A stretch of 64,000 bases of DNA, from the NCBI RefSeq assembly GCF_019880205.1, contig NZ_CP082296.1, positions 1-64,000 on the forward strand, written 5' to 3'. The stretch comes from Pantoea alfalfae. GTDB taxonomy: Bacteria; Pseudomonadota; Gammaproteobacteria; Enterobacterales; Enterobacteriaceae. The notes under the pieces were generated by a model. That model was given only the letters and a program-made list of their open reading frames with translations, had not been told where the DNA came from and ran no database searches. Shown one piece after another: positions 7,483 to 17,229 of the stretch (the stretch's first letter is position 1; every line of letters starts with the position of its first letter). The position numbers were made by a program, and so were the translations under genes.

Positions 7483-10400
7483 ATGTTTGATACCTTACTG
7501 ATTGCTAATCGCGGTGCTATCGCCTGTCGCATCCTGCGCACGCTGCGTGCCATGCAGGTGAAAGGGGTCGCCGTTTACTCCGAAGCCGATCTGAGCAGTT
7601 TACATATCCGCGAGGCGGATGACGCGCTGAGCCTGGGCGAAGGCCCGGCCGCACAAACTTATCTGGTAACGGAAAAAATCATCGCCGCCGCGCTGCAGAG
7701 CGGGGCGAAAGCGATCCATCCCGGCTACGGTTTTCTTTCGGAAAATGCCGCCTTTGCGGAAGCGTGCGAGGCTGCGGGACTGATTTTTGTCGGTCCCACG
7801 CCGCAGCAGTTAAGGACCTTTGGCCTGAAACATACGGCCCGCGCGCTGGCGAAGGCCGAAGAAGTGCCATTGCTGGAGGGCAGTGAGCTGCTGGCGGATG
7901 TCAGCGAAGCCTGCCGCGCCGCAGAGCGTGTCGGCTATCCGGTCATGCTGAAAAGCACGGCGGGCGGTGGTGGTATTGGGATGCGCGTCTGTGGTGATGC
8001 AAATGAACTGTCCGACGCGTTTGAAACCGTACAGCGACTCGGCCAGAACAACTTCAGCGACGCCGGGGTGTTTCTCGAAAAATATATCGAACGTGCCCGT
8101 CATCTCGAAGTGCAGATTTTTGGTGACGGAAAGGGCGAGGTTATCGCGCTGGGCGTGCGCGACTGCTCGATTCAGCGACGTAATCAGAAAGTGATCGAAG
8201 AGACGCCTGCGCCGAATCTGCCAGCTGGTATGGCGGAGGCTTTATGCGCGGCGGCTATCGCGCTGGGAAAAGCGGTGAACTATCGCAGCGCCGGAACGGT
8301 TGAATTTGTTTACGACAGCGCATCACAGCAGTTCTATTTCCTTGAAGTGAATACCCGCCTGCAGGTTGAACATGGTGTGACAGAGCAGGTGTGGGGCGTG
8401 GATCTGGTGCAGTGGATGATTGAGCTGGCGGCAGGCAATCTTCCGCCGCTAAGCGTATTAGCCACCACGCTGAATCCACAGGGCCATGCCGTGCAGGCGC
8501 GCATCTACGCGGAAGATCCGGGACGGCAGTTCCAGCCGTCACCCGGACTGTTAACTGAAGTCCATTTCCCGGCGGCCGACGGTAAAAACCTGCGCATCGA
8601 CCGCTGGGTGGAGGCCGGATGCGAAGTCGCGCCATTTTTTGATCCAATGCTGGCCAAAGTGATTGCCTGGCATCCCACACGCGAAAAAGCTATCGCCGCA
8701 CTGGCACAGGCACTGACGGAAACCCGCCTCTATGGCGTTGAAACCAACCGCCTCTATCTGTTGCAGATCTTAGCCTTTGCGCCTTTTACCGCTGGCGAAC
8801 CCTGGACACGCTGCCTGGAGCAGCTCGGCTATCAGGCTGCAACGGTTGAGGTATTGAGTGCCGGCACCCAGACCAGCGTGCAGGATTATCCCGGACGACT
8901 GGGATACTGGGCGGTGGGCGTGCCGCCGTCGGGGCCGATGGACGCTCGCGCACTGCGTCTGGGCAACCGTCTGCTGGGCAATGAGGAGGGTGACGCCGCG
9001 CTGGAAATCACCCTGAATGGACCCACCCTGAAATTTAACACGGAGATTCAGGCGGTGGTCTGCGGTGCACCGCTCAGTGTCACGCTCGACGGCGCTGAAC
9101 AGGTAATGGACGCCGTATTTACTATCCCGGCGGGCGCCACACTGAAGCTGGGCGTGATGCGTGGTGCAGGCGTCAGAAGTTATCTCTGCCTGAGCGGTGG
9201 TATTCAGGTGCCGGACTATTTAGGCAGTAAAAGTACCTTTACGCTCGGTCAGTTTGGCGGACACGCTGGTCGTGCGCTGCGCAGCGGTGACGTGCTGCAT
9301 CTCGCGCCGCGGGCTACGAACACAGCCGCAACGCAACTGCCCGCGGCGCTGCGCACAGACCTCGCCACAATCCGCACGCTGCGTGTGATTTATGGTCCCC
9401 ACGGTGCGCCAGAATTCTTTGCGCCGGACTATATTGCGACGTTCTTTGCCACAGAATGGGAAGTGCACTTTAACTCCAGCCGAACCGGCGTGCGCCTGAT
9501 TGGGCCAAAGCCGATCTGGACACGCGACAGCGGCGGCGAAGCGGGACTGCACCCCTCGAATATTCATGACAATCCTTATGCCATTGGCGCGGTCGACTTT
9601 ACCGGTGATATGCCAGTCATTCTGGGACCCGATGGTCCCAGTCTCGGCGGGTTTGTCTGCCCGGTGACGGTCATCGAAGCGGATCTCTGGCAACTGGGCC
9701 AGCTGAAAGCCGGTGACAAAGTGCAGTTTGTTCCGGTAGATATCCCGACGGCACGGCGGCTGGCAGAGGGGCGGCGTATTGAGCTGACCACGCTACAGTC
9801 ACAGGACATTCTCTGGGAGCCTGCGCCACTGATGTCGCCGATAATAATGACCTGCGGTGAAGCGGATAAACGTCTGGTCGCGCGGCTTTCAGGCGATACG
9901 CATCTGCTGCTGGAGGCAGGCGAGCCGGAGCTGGATCTGGTGCTGCGTTTTCGCATTCACGCGTTAATGCAGGCGCTGGAAGCGCAAACACGCCACGGCA
10001 TTATTGATATCACGCCGGGCATCCGCTCGCTGCAAATCCACTTTCAGCCGGAGACGCTGACGCCACACGTGCTGCTGGCGTGGGTGCGCGGTGAATGGGA
10101 AACGGTCTGCATGAGTGACGACCTTCAGGTCCCCACACGCGTAGTCCATCTGCCGCTCTCCTGGGACGATCCCGCCTGTCAGAAGGCGATCGAAAAGTAT
10201 ATGACCACCGTGCGTCCGGACGCGCCCTGGTGCCCGAGTAATCTTGAGTTTATTCGCCGGATAAACGACCTGCCAGATGAGCAGGCCGTCTGGAACACCG
10301 TGTTTGAGGCCCGTTATCTGGTCATGGGGCTGGGCGATGTTTATCTTGGCGCACCGGTTGCCACACCGCTGGATCCCCGTCATCGGCTGGTAACGACGAA

Positions 10401-11088
10401 ATATAACCCAGCCCGCACCTGGACGGCGGAAAACTCAGTTGGCATCGGCGGCGCTTATCTATGTATTTATGGCATGGAGGGGCCGGGCGGCTATCAGTTT
10501 GTGGGCCGCACGCTGCAGATGTGGAACCGATATCACGAAGTCGCCGATTTTGGCGGAAAACCCTGGCTGCTGCGCTTTTTCGATCAGATCCGTTTTTATC
10601 CGGTCTCTGCTGAGGAACTGCTGCAGATTCGTCGCGACTTTCCACTGGGTCGCTATCCGCTGCGCATTGAGCACAGCACGCTGAGGCTGGCGGCGTATCA
10701 GGATTTCCTTACGCGTGAAGCGGAAAGTATTGGCGAGTTTCGTGAGCATCAGCAAAGCGCATTCAATGCTGAACGTGACCGCTGGATAGCCAGCGGCCAG
10801 GCCCATTTCGACAGTCAGGAAAACGTAGCGGATGAAGGCGGTGACGCACCGCTGCAACCGGGCGAGCAGGGGGTTGAAAGTCCGGTATCCGGCAATCTCT
10901 GGCAGGTGCAGGCGACTGCGGGCAGCCGGGTGCAGGAAGGCGATATCCTGGTGGTGCTGGAGTCGATGAAGATGGAGATCCCGCTTCTGGCTCCGTGCAG
11001 CGGCATAATTCAGCAGGTCAGCGTCCAGCCAGGCAGCGCAGTGCGTGCAGGACAACGCGTGGCGGTAATCGTTGAAGACAATGCGTAA
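7483..11088 (+). CDS. Biotin-dependent guanidine/urea carboxylase
   Basis: This 1201-residue enzyme has three parts: a biotin carboxylase (residues ~1-450, with the ATP loop TAGGGGIGMR and the substrate segment EVNTRLQVEH), a carboxyltransferase built of KipA-like (QTSVQDYPGRLGYW, ~465-760) and KipI-like (~790-1010) domains, and a C-terminal biotin carrier with ESMKME (~1150). It uses ATP and bicarbonate to carboxylate guanidine or urea. The DUF1989 partners and two guanidine riboswitches favour guanidine, giving carboxyguanidine. Published work separates guanidine from urea carboxylases partly by an active-site Asp/Asn difference, which I cannot place with confidence here. Length is normal, the frame is intact and the ribosome site is weak (GAGAG). 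No allophanate hydrolase gene follows. Confidence 0.9.
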   Translation: MFDTLLIANRGAIACRILRTLRAMQVKGVAVYSEADLSSLHIREADDALSLGEGPAAQTYLVTEKIIAAALQSGAKAIHPGYGFLSENAAFAEACEAAGLIFVGPTPQQLRTFGLKHTARALAKAEEVPLLEGSELLADVSEACRAAERVGYPVMLKSTAGGGGIGMRVCGDANELSDAFETVQRLGQNNFSDAGVFLEKYIERARHLEVQIFGDGKGEVIALGVRDCSIQRRNQKVIEETPAPNLPAGMAEALCAAAIALGKAVNYRSAGTVEFVYDSASQQFYFLEVNTRLQVEHGVTEQVWGVDLVQWMIELAAGNLPPLSVLATTLNPQGHAVQARIYAEDPGRQFQPSPGLLTEVHFPAADGKNLRIDRWVEAGCEVAPFFDPMLAKVIAWHPTREKAIAALAQALTETRLYGVETNRLYLLQILAFAPFTAGEPWTRCLEQLGYQAATVEVLSAGTQTSVQDYPGRLGYWAVGVPPSGPMDARALRLGNRLLGNEEGDAALEITLNGPTLKFNTEIQAVVCGAPLSVTLDGAEQVMDAVFTIPAGATLKLGVMRGAGVRSYLCLSGGIQVPDYLGSKSTFTLGQFGGHAGRALRSGDVLHLAPRATNTAATQLPAALRTDLATIRTLRVIYGPHGAPEFFAPDYIATFFATEWEVHFNSSRTGVRLIGPKPIWTRDSGGEAGLHPSNIHDNPYAIGAVDFTGDMPVILGPDGPSLGGFVCPVTVIEADLWQLGQLKAGDKVQFVPVDIPTARRLAEGRRIELTTLQSQDILWEPAPLMSPIIMTCGEADKRLVARLSGDTHLLLEAGEPELDLVLRFRIHALMQALEAQTRHGIIDITPGIRSLQIHFQPETLTPHVLLAWVRGEWETVCMSDDLQVPTRVVHLPLSWDDPACQKAIEKYMTTVRPDAPWCPSNLEFIRRINDLPDEQAVWNTVFEARYLVMGLGDVYLGAPVATPLDPRHRLVTTKYNPARTWTAENSVGIGGAYLCIYGMEGPGGYQFVGRTLQMWNRYHEVADFGGKPWLLRFFDQIRFYPVSAEELLQIRRDFPLGRYPLRIEHSTLRLAAYQDFLTREAESIGEFREHQQSAFNAERDRWIASGQAHFDSQENVADEGGDAPLQPGEQGVESPVSGNLWQVQATAGSRVQEGDILVVLESMKMEIPLLAPCSGIIQQVSVQPGSAVRAGQRVAVIVEDNA

Positions 11089-11192
11089 CGACGATCACAA
11101 CTGACCAGCCGGATAAGGTCATGCTTAAGTAACAATCTGCCGCTGCGCCCGTCAGCGGCTACATGCTGGCGGGCCATCACAGCAGCTGGGTA

Positions 11193-12098
11193 TCAGCACC
11201 GCGCGCCCAGTTCTTTTAACCAGCCGATCATCGCCTCACTGCCAGGCTGACTCAGCGTGCGTTGCGGCCAGACAAGGTAATAGGGTTTGCTCAGCGGCAG
11301 GCAAAGATCATCCACTACCACCAGATCGCCCCGCGCCAGTTCCGCCGCAATAAGGCGTCGCTGCCCCAGCAGCACACCAGCTCCCGCGACAGCCGCATCA
11401 ATCGCCAGCGAGGTCAGATTGAAGCTGAACGCGGGCTGCGGCAGCGGTTCATCCATGCCTTTTGCCTGAAACCAGCTTCGCCAGTCAGGCAGAAAACGGC
11501 CTTCATTGCCCCAGTCGAGGTGGATCAGAGGCGCCTGGCTTAAGATCGTTTCCGGCGTAAAACGATGTAACAGAGCAGGGCTGGCCACCGGCAGCACGTC
11601 ATCATGAAACAACTTCAGCTTATCTGACTGCGGGTAACGATCCTCACCAAAGCAGATCACAAAATCGGCGTGCATCGCGGTGAAATCGACCTGAGAATGC
11701 GTACCGTGTAACGAGAGATCGATATTCGGGCAATGGTCGCGCCAGCTCGCCAGTTTGGGCAACAGCCATTTGGACGCCAGCGCCGGTAATGTGTAAACCG
11801 TGAGTTTTGGCGCGCTGGCCGCATGGCGGATGTTTTGCTGACCCAGGTGCAAAATATCAAAGGCTTCGGTGACATAGCGCAGATACTCTTTGCCGGTTTC
11901 AGTCAGCATCACGCCGCTCTGCGTGCGCAGAAACAGCGCGCTGCCAAGTTGCTCTTCCAGCTGGCGAATCTGCTGACTGACCGCCGCCGGGGTTAAAGCC
12001 AGCTGGGCGGCGGCTTTTGCCAGGCTGCCCAGTTCGGCGGCCACTTTAAAGGACTGAATGACGCTGATTTTGGGCAACCTTGGCAATTGGGCAGGCAT
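11193..12098 (-). CDS. LysR-family regulator (GcvA-like)
   Basis: This 301-residue protein has an N-terminal winged helix-turn-helix (SLAKAAAQLALTPAAVSQQIRQLEEQLG) and a C-terminal LysR effector domain resembling the GcvA group. GGAAGAG precedes the ATG. It is divergent from the oxygenase gene at 12198 across a ~100-base spacer, so it probably controls that gene and itself. It is convergent with the guanidine carboxylase gene, and nothing in the sequence shows that it regulates the operon. Confidence 0.85.
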   Translation of the reverse strand: MPAQLPRLPKISVIQSFKVAAELGSLAKAAAQLALTPAAVSQQIRQLEEQLGSALFLRTQSGVMLTETGKEYLRYVTEAFDILHLGQQNIRHAASAPKLTVYTLPALASKWLLPKLASWRDHCPNIDLSLHGTHSQVDFTAMHADFVICFGEDRYPQSDKLKLFHDDVLPVASPALLHRFTPETILSQAPLIHLDWGNEGRFLPDWRSWFQAKGMDEPLPQPAFSFNLTSLAIDAAVAGAGVLLGQRRLIAAELARGDLVVVDDLCLPLSKPYYLVWPQRTLSQPGSEAMIGWLKELGARC

Positions 12099-12197
12099 TA
12101 ACTCTTCCTTATCAGGGTATTAAGTTTTTATCGTTACGCAGCGTGGCAGGCGACAGGTAGAGTAACATCACACCTGCCCATCATGAGAGCTGTTGCT

Positions 12198-12971
12198 ATG
12201 TCTGAATCCCTTGTTCGTCTTGATCTTCATCCGCTGACCGACCAGGGCTGGCGTCAGCGCTGTCGTGAGCAGTTAAACCACTCCGGCGCGCTGGTACTGC
12301 GTCAGTTTTTACAACCACACGCTTTAGAGGCGATGATCGAAGAGGGCAATGCCCGGCGTCATCTGGCCTATCACACCCGTAGTAAACACAATGTCTATCT
12401 GATGAAGCCGGATGAGGCGTTCAGTGCGGATCATCCGCGTAATCGGGATGTGCTCAGCACCAAAGGCTGTATCACGGATGATGTTATCGCTGCCGACTCG
12501 CCACTGCGCCAGCTTTATAACGATGACCTGTTTAAACGTTTCCTGTGCGATGTGCTGGGAGAGGAAGCGCTCTATCCCTACGCCGATCAGCTTTCGTCGA
12601 TTAACCTGCACTATGCGCCTCACGGTCAGGAGCTGGGCTGGCACTTCGACAACTCCTCCTTTGCTATCACCTTACTGGTCCAGAAACCGCTGGCGGGCGG
12701 CGTGTTTCAGTATGTGAAAGATCTGCGGGATGCCGATGCCGGTGATATGAACTTTGCCGGTGTCGACGCAGTGCTGGAAGAACGTCAGACCGTTGACGCG
12801 CTGGAGATAGATGCCGGGGATCTGGTGCTGTTTCGTGGCCGTAATTCCCTGCACCGCGTGACCCCAACTGAAGGCGAGGTCACCCGTATGCTGGCCGTGC
12901 TGGCTTACAATACGCAGCCGGGTATTGCGTTGTCAGAAACCGCGCGTATGACCTTTTACGGCAGACTATGA
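12198..12971 (+). CDS. Fe(II)/2-oxoglutarate-dependent oxygenase (phytanoyl-CoA dioxygenase-like)
   Basis: This ~257-residue protein has a cupin-type iron site: HFD in ELGWHFDNSSF (about residue 150), then SLHRVTPTEGEVTR, where the second His and an Arg would bind iron and 2-oxoglutarate. It resembles small HalD/ArpA-like amino-acid hydroxylases; the substrate is unknown. GAGAG at 12185-12189 suits the ATG at 12198 better than the ATG at 12183. It is divergent from the LysR gene. Some oxygenases of this superfamily release guanidine from arginine derivatives, but the neighbouring guanidine operon is only suggestive. Confidence 0.75.
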   Translation: MSESLVRLDLHPLTDQGWRQRCREQLNHSGALVLRQFLQPHALEAMIEEGNARRHLAYHTRSKHNVYLMKPDEAFSADHPRNRDVLSTKGCITDDVIAADSPLRQLYNDDLFKRFLCDVLGEEALYPYADQLSSINLHYAPHGQELGWHFDNSSFAITLLVQKPLAGGVFQYVKDLRDADAGDMNFAGVDAVLEERQTVDALEIDAGDLVLFRGRNSLHRVTPTEGEVTRMLAVLAYNTQPGIALSETARMTFYGRL

Positions 12972-12973
12972 CA

Positions 12974-13083
12974 TCATGGCGTGTCTGCAAGGGCACCCCA
13001 GCCGCGCAGAAAGATTTGCTGCGTGCGGAAAGCCACCAATGCACGCCAGTCCGCATCTTCGGGCCAGAATCCCTCGACCAGTT
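12974..13083 (-). pseudogene. Possible C-terminal gene remnant
   Basis: On the minus strand about 36 codons read as protein-like sequence (LVEGFWPEDADWRALVAF, then TQQIFLRGWGALADTP) ending in TGA at 12974-12976. An in-frame stop lies just upstream and there is no start codon. It looks like the tail of a lost gene; I do not recognise the family. The following ~275 bases up to 13358 are AT-richer and hold nothing else I can name. Confidence 0.35.
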
Positions 13084-13358
13084 AGCTTTACCGGTCAGAT
13101 ACCCCTAGATTAGGACAGATACTGGCTGTCTGCCCCGACACAAGATAATGCGCACAATCTATCTTATGTTAAATTAACACTGACGAAATCATCCCCTCTT
13201 ATCCTGTCTGCTGCTAATCAGTTTGATCGTGCTGAAATAATGGCGAAATCTCGCTTTATGGAAGCACCAGCTCCGCATTTGACGCCCCCTGTCAAACAAG
13301 ACAACCCGCAGGCAATTGTGTAATCATTCAGGAAATTTGCTGCTCTGGTTCTGCACCC

Positions 13359-14396
13359 ATGCTCTCAGTGCCTTTTCCTGTCATTACACTTCTTTCTCTG
13401 CTGTTGCTGATGGCAACAATCTTTTCCGGAAAACAACGTAACAACGGCACGCTGCGTTTTCTTTCTGCCTGCATCGTTCTTATTTCGATTAATACGATCC
13501 GCTGGGAGTATGATTCTGAGATTTTGAGAAATGTGCAGAGTGTGTTGGCAATGCTTTTACCTGCCATTGCATGGCACAGTTTCGTCCCGCTAAGCGGAGA
13601 AAGACGTAAACATGACTTACTGATTTTGCTTGTACCCGCAACAGTATCGCTAGTGATCAGGCTGGTATGGGCACCTGCTACTGACTTCATCCTCAGTCTT
13701 CTTTTTTTCATCTATGGATTCGCCCTGCTAAGAAAAGCAGTGATTAGTGGAAAACCTATAAGGCTCAATACTCTGGGCGCAATAGCTCAGCATCATACGT
13801 TGACTTTTTTCGCAGGCGGCTTTCTGTGTCTCTCCGCGCTGACAGACCTTCTCATTGCAACTGACTTTGGTATCAGCGGTGGAAAACATGCCACTTCGAT
13901 CATCCTCATCACTCAGCTTGCGCTCTTGCCCATTGTCGGCACGATTATTTTCGGCTTTTTAAACTCATCCCAGCGCTTTGAACCTGTTATCGGGCAAAAA
14001 ACAGACAAGATCGATGATCAAGCTCCAGCGGCAGATATGACTGAGTTATATATGATGCTCGAAAAACAGGTCCTTGAAACAGAGCTCTACCTGAATCCCG
14101 ATTTGACGCTTGCTCTACTGGCAAGGAAAACCGGCATACCCGCCCGTAATTTCTCTGCAGCCGTTAACTCAGTTAAACAGTGTAATGTATCGCAGTGGAT
14201 CAATGGTTTCAGGGTTGAACGGGCAAAAGAGCTACTGCTTAACACTTCTTTGCCCGTTACTCATATCATGCTGGAGTGCGGATTCATGACTAAGTCTAAT
14301 TTCAATCGTGAATTCCAGCGCCTTTCAGGCCTCTCCCCTAGTCTATTTCGTCAGCAGGCGCGTGATAACTCAGTGCAGAATCCAGAAAAAGTGTGA
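13359..14396 (+). CDS. Membrane-anchored AraC-family regulator
   Basis: In this 345-residue protein residues ~1-205 are strongly hydrophobic, with about six or seven membrane segments, and residues ~235-340 form an AraC/XylS DNA-binding domain (LTLALLARKTGIPARNFSA, then THIMLECGFMTKSNFNREFQ). The regulator is thus tethered to the inner membrane and may sense an envelope signal. No clear ribosome site precedes the ATG. Its 3' end overlaps the convergent hydrolase gene by 59 bases. The ligand and targets are unknown. Confidence 0.78.
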   Translation: MLSVPFPVITLLSLLLLMATIFSGKQRNNGTLRFLSACIVLISINTIRWEYDSEILRNVQSVLAMLLPAIAWHSFVPLSGERRKHDLLILLVPATVSLVIRLVWAPATDFILSLLFFIYGFALLRKAVISGKPIRLNTLGAIAQHHTLTFFAGGFLCLSALTDLLIATDFGISGGKHATSIILITQLALLPIVGTIIFGFLNSSQRFEPVIGQKTDKIDDQAPAADMTELYMMLEKQVLETELYLNPDLTLALLARKTGIPARNFSAAVNSVKQCNVSQWINGFRVERAKELLLNTSLPVTHIMLECGFMTKSNFNREFQRLSGLSPSLFRQQARDNSVQNPEKV

Positions 14397-15393
14397 TTTT
14401 AGTCGTTATCAGTTGATGTAGTTCTGATCGGCTAGCACCCTTGTCGTCCTGACAAACAATGCCATCGCCCGGCGTTTCATCGTCAATAAGTTTCTCTGCA
14501 CCTGGTTTACATAACTGCATAAAACTGAAATGAGTCGCCCCCTTGATGATACTGAATTGTCGCAATGATCCGCGCATTTTATCAGCAAGATACTCAGATT
14601 CCTCAGAAGCAGGCAACTGACCCAGCTTGTCATTACTGGCCGCGAGAATAAGTACGGGTATGTTAATTTTGCTCAGGCTAGCAGGGGTAAAACCTGGCGC
14701 TAATCCAGCATCAAGTGACACGACGGCTTTGATTCTTGTATCAAGATTGTCAGATGACAAAAGTTTATGCGCAGTAACGTCATCTATTCCAAGTTTGGTC
14801 GTCAGCTTACAGTCACCGCGAAGGACATGCTGCTGACAGTCATTCAGGAACAACGAAGGATCAAAACGCGCTCCAGCCAGCGACATGACTGTCCAGCCTC
14901 CAAGAGAATGCCCAATAGCCGCAATGCGCTTATCATCTACTGTGCCAAACAAGTCAGAAGATCGACCGACGAAATCAATTACCCGGGATATTTCACCAGG
15001 ACGACGCCATAGTTTTCTGGCGTCTTCAGGATTATGATTAAAGGTCGTCGTGCCGGGGTGATCAGGCGCAGCCACAATGTATCCCTGAGCGGCCAATGCT
15101 GCAGCAAGCCAGGAAAGATTTTTCCAGCTTCCATTAAATCCATGTGAAATCACTACAAGTGGATGCTTTCCCGAAATGGGTGTGGCGTTACGGACAATCT
15201 CAACGCCGACAAAAGCGACATTTTCTCCAACAGTTTCACTTACTCCATTCTGAATCGCCGGGTACCACACCGCTACTTTCAGAGGCTCTCCCTGGGTGTC
15301 TGACACTGTCATCTGGCGAAAACCCGGAGATGCCTGGACCTGCCAGCAGAAAAGTAAAACCGATGCTGCTATAAACCCTGTTCTGAACATCAT
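14338..15393 (-). CDS. Exported alpha/beta hydrolase (dienelactone/PAF-acetylhydrolase-like)
   Basis: This ~351-residue protein has a signal peptide (FRTGFIAASVLLFCWQVQAS) and an alpha/beta hydrolase core: oxyanion strand VISHGFNG, nucleophile in GHSLGG, acid in AASNDKLG and His in GATHFSF. It probably hydrolyses an ester or lipid-like substrate in the periplasm. The start at 15393 follows AAGG; a longer frame to 15438 lacks a ribosome site and would mask the signal peptide. It converges on and overlaps the AraC gene. Confidence 0.72.
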   Translation of the reverse strand: MMFRTGFIAASVLLFCWQVQASPGFRQMTVSDTQGEPLKVAVWYPAIQNGVSETVGENVAFVGVEIVRNATPISGKHPLVVISHGFNGSWKNLSWLAAALAAQGYIVAAPDHPGTTTFNHNPEDARKLWRRPGEISRVIDFVGRSSDLFGTVDDKRIAAIGHSLGGWTVMSLAGARFDPSLFLNDCQQHVLRGDCKLTTKLGIDDVTAHKLLSSDNLDTRIKAVVSLDAGLAPGFTPASLSKINIPVLILAASNDKLGQLPASEESEYLADKMRGSLRQFSIIKGATHFSFMQLCKPGAEKLIDDETPGDGIVCQDDKGASRSELHQLITTKITLFLDSALSYHAPADEID

Positions 15394-15653
15394 TGATGCC
15401 TTGCTGTGATAAATGAAGACCTGTTTGTAATCTGCCACAACGTACGAATGCGTCCTCTTACACGATCCAGGTCTTCAAATTTGCAAAATCAGTGATTATT
15501 TGTCCGTCTGCTTCAGTTTTAGGGTGCCGCTCACGACCAGCGGCAAGTCAATAATATCCATGGCGCGGCAGCCTGTAAGTCATAAAATCCGTTCTCAAAT
15601 CTGAAAAAATTCCGACAAGCGACTTCACGTCATCGGGATTTCATTCATTCCAG

Positions 15654-16862
15654 TTACTCTTTCGCTATTGGCGTCTCGCTCACATCAATCTTCGTTTCGC
15701 CCTGAATGCCCTTAATGCGTTTCTCAACGTCATTAACCTGCTCGCTGCTGTGCAGCAAGGTGTACGTCAGATCAAATGCCGTGCTCGCGCCCGGTTGCAG
15801 TTGCTTCACACGTTTTTGTTCACGTTCAATGGTGACCGGATAGGCGTAACTGGTACCAGGTTCGATGCCGGTCACGTAGCCCTGTTTCAGGGTGTCGGTA
15901 TTTTTCCATAAGGTCAGCATCGGGAGCTGACGCGTATCGAACTGAATGGATGCGCCGCTGTTGCCCGCTTTATTTATCACCGCAGCGACGGTCTGATGAT
16001 TGCTGTCAGAAAGTGGTTTGATGTTGAACACCATCTCATCGAAATCTTTGGTCGGACCTTTATAGGTCTGCCACTCTTTTAGCCCGGCTTTCGCGTAGTC
16101 ATTGAACGGGCTGATGCCGGACATCGGTGCCATGAAGCGTGCGCCCTCTTCCAGAATAGGCTGGCCGAAGTTGCTGTGATAGATGATCTGGTAATCGTGC
16201 GGATAGTCGGCATGGTTGGTTAACACATCATGCAGGCTGAAACTGTTGCTGCCTGGCACGTAACGCAGCTCGGTCATGGTCTGCAAATCAGCTTTTTTAA
16301 AGGTGCTCTCTTTAATCAGGCCGCGAATACGGATTTCGTGTGGTGCCGCATCTGCCACTTCAACTTCCAGCTGGGAAACCGGCGTATTCCCCGCTTTACC
16401 GTGCAGCGTATAGATTCGTCCTTCATCGGTGACCGGATGACCGGTCCATTCGTAGCCGCAGCGCACCATCATCTCGTTGAAGCCGTCCAGCCAACCCAGA
16501 CCGTTGCGGCTCTCAAGATTGATGTAGGCAGGATTGACGACCTCTTTCACTGGTGAATCCCAGCCCATGCGGGTGCCAAAGCCCTCAACATGCAGTAAGT
16601 TCATGCCGCGGGTCGGACTTAACGTAATTGTCAGGCCATCCTCACTGCGGATCGTCAGAATTTTACTGCCTTCCTGCTTGCCGCCATGCAGGACTTTCTG
16701 TTCGATGCTGAACGGTTTGCCCTGAGACTTCAGCTCATTGCTGGAAATCTTCCAGTTTCCCTGCTCGGTGCCCTGTTCAGCACTCGTCAGCACCCAGGTT
16801 TTCGCCGCTGCTGAACCTGATACCAGAACCGCCAGTACTGTTAATGCCAGTTTAATCTTCAT
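15654..16862 (-). CDS. Exported aldose-1-epimerase-like protein (DUF4432)
   Basis: This ~402-residue protein has a cleavable signal peptide (KIKLALTVLAVLVSGSAAAK) and a galactose-mutarotase-like beta fold with LSPTRGMNLLHVEGFG, EWTGHP and YHSNFGQP segments, matching the DUF4432 group. It may act on a sugar in the periplasm; activity is unproven. GAGG precedes the ATG at 16862, with earlier in-frame ATGs at 16865 and 16874. It is monocistronic as far as seen, divergent from the peroxiredoxin gene. Confidence 0.75.
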   Translation of the reverse strand: MKIKLALTVLAVLVSGSAAAKTWVLTSAEQGTEQGNWKISSNELKSQGKPFSIEQKVLHGGKQEGSKILTIRSEDGLTITLSPTRGMNLLHVEGFGTRMGWDSPVKEVVNPAYINLESRNGLGWLDGFNEMMVRCGYEWTGHPVTDEGRIYTLHGKAGNTPVSQLEVEVADAAPHEIRIRGLIKESTFKKADLQTMTELRYVPGSNSFSLHDVLTNHADYPHDYQIIYHSNFGQPILEEGARFMAPMSGISPFNDYAKAGLKEWQTYKGPTKDFDEMVFNIKPLSDSNHQTVAAVINKAGNSGASIQFDTRQLPMLTLWKNTDTLKQGYVTGIEPGTSYAYPVTIEREQKRVKQLQPGASTAFDLTYTLLHSSEQVNDVEKRIKGIQGETKIDVSETPIAKE

Positions 16863-17100
16863 CATTCGCCTCATTTGCTGAATCGTTTTTTCATTCCATA
16901 AATGGAATTTACTGTCTGAAGCCGAACAGAAACGTGACGATGCTCACCTGCCAGAAAACCGGCGCTTTTTAGCAAAATTATTGCGGCTCAAATCACATAA
17001 ATTTTACTTAATCAGGAATAACCACGATGCAATCTGTGACTCAACGACGCATGAGCTGCACTCGATTCAGCAAATGATGCAATGACCACCTGAAAATTGT

Positions 17101-17127
17101 GGTTAACGTCCTCTTAAATAAATCGTT
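17101..17127 (+). promoter_or_regulatory. Candidate ECF-sigma promoter upstream of peroxiredoxin
   Basis: GGTTAAC at 17101-17107 and CGTTA from 17124 are separated by 16 bases, resembling an ECF promoter (AAC-type -35 and CGT-type -10). It lies ~100 bases before the peroxiredoxin gene, whose cluster encodes its own ECF sigma factor. The match is by eye and weak. The rest of the 16863-17229 spacer is AT-rich with no gene. Confidence 0.25.
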
Positions 17128-17229
17128 AAAAAAATTTCAAAACCGCGCAACTTTTTCTCGTTTTAAACGAACCTTAAAAATGAGACGTCAGACAACCCCG
17201 TCTGCTCGTTAATGGAGAGAGTCACGCCA

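Noticed and set aside
11139..11159. GCCGCTG/CAGCGGC hairpin after the carboxylase gene as operon terminator
   Set aside because: No T-run follows on the plus strand; it may be a weak structure but is not a clear terminator.
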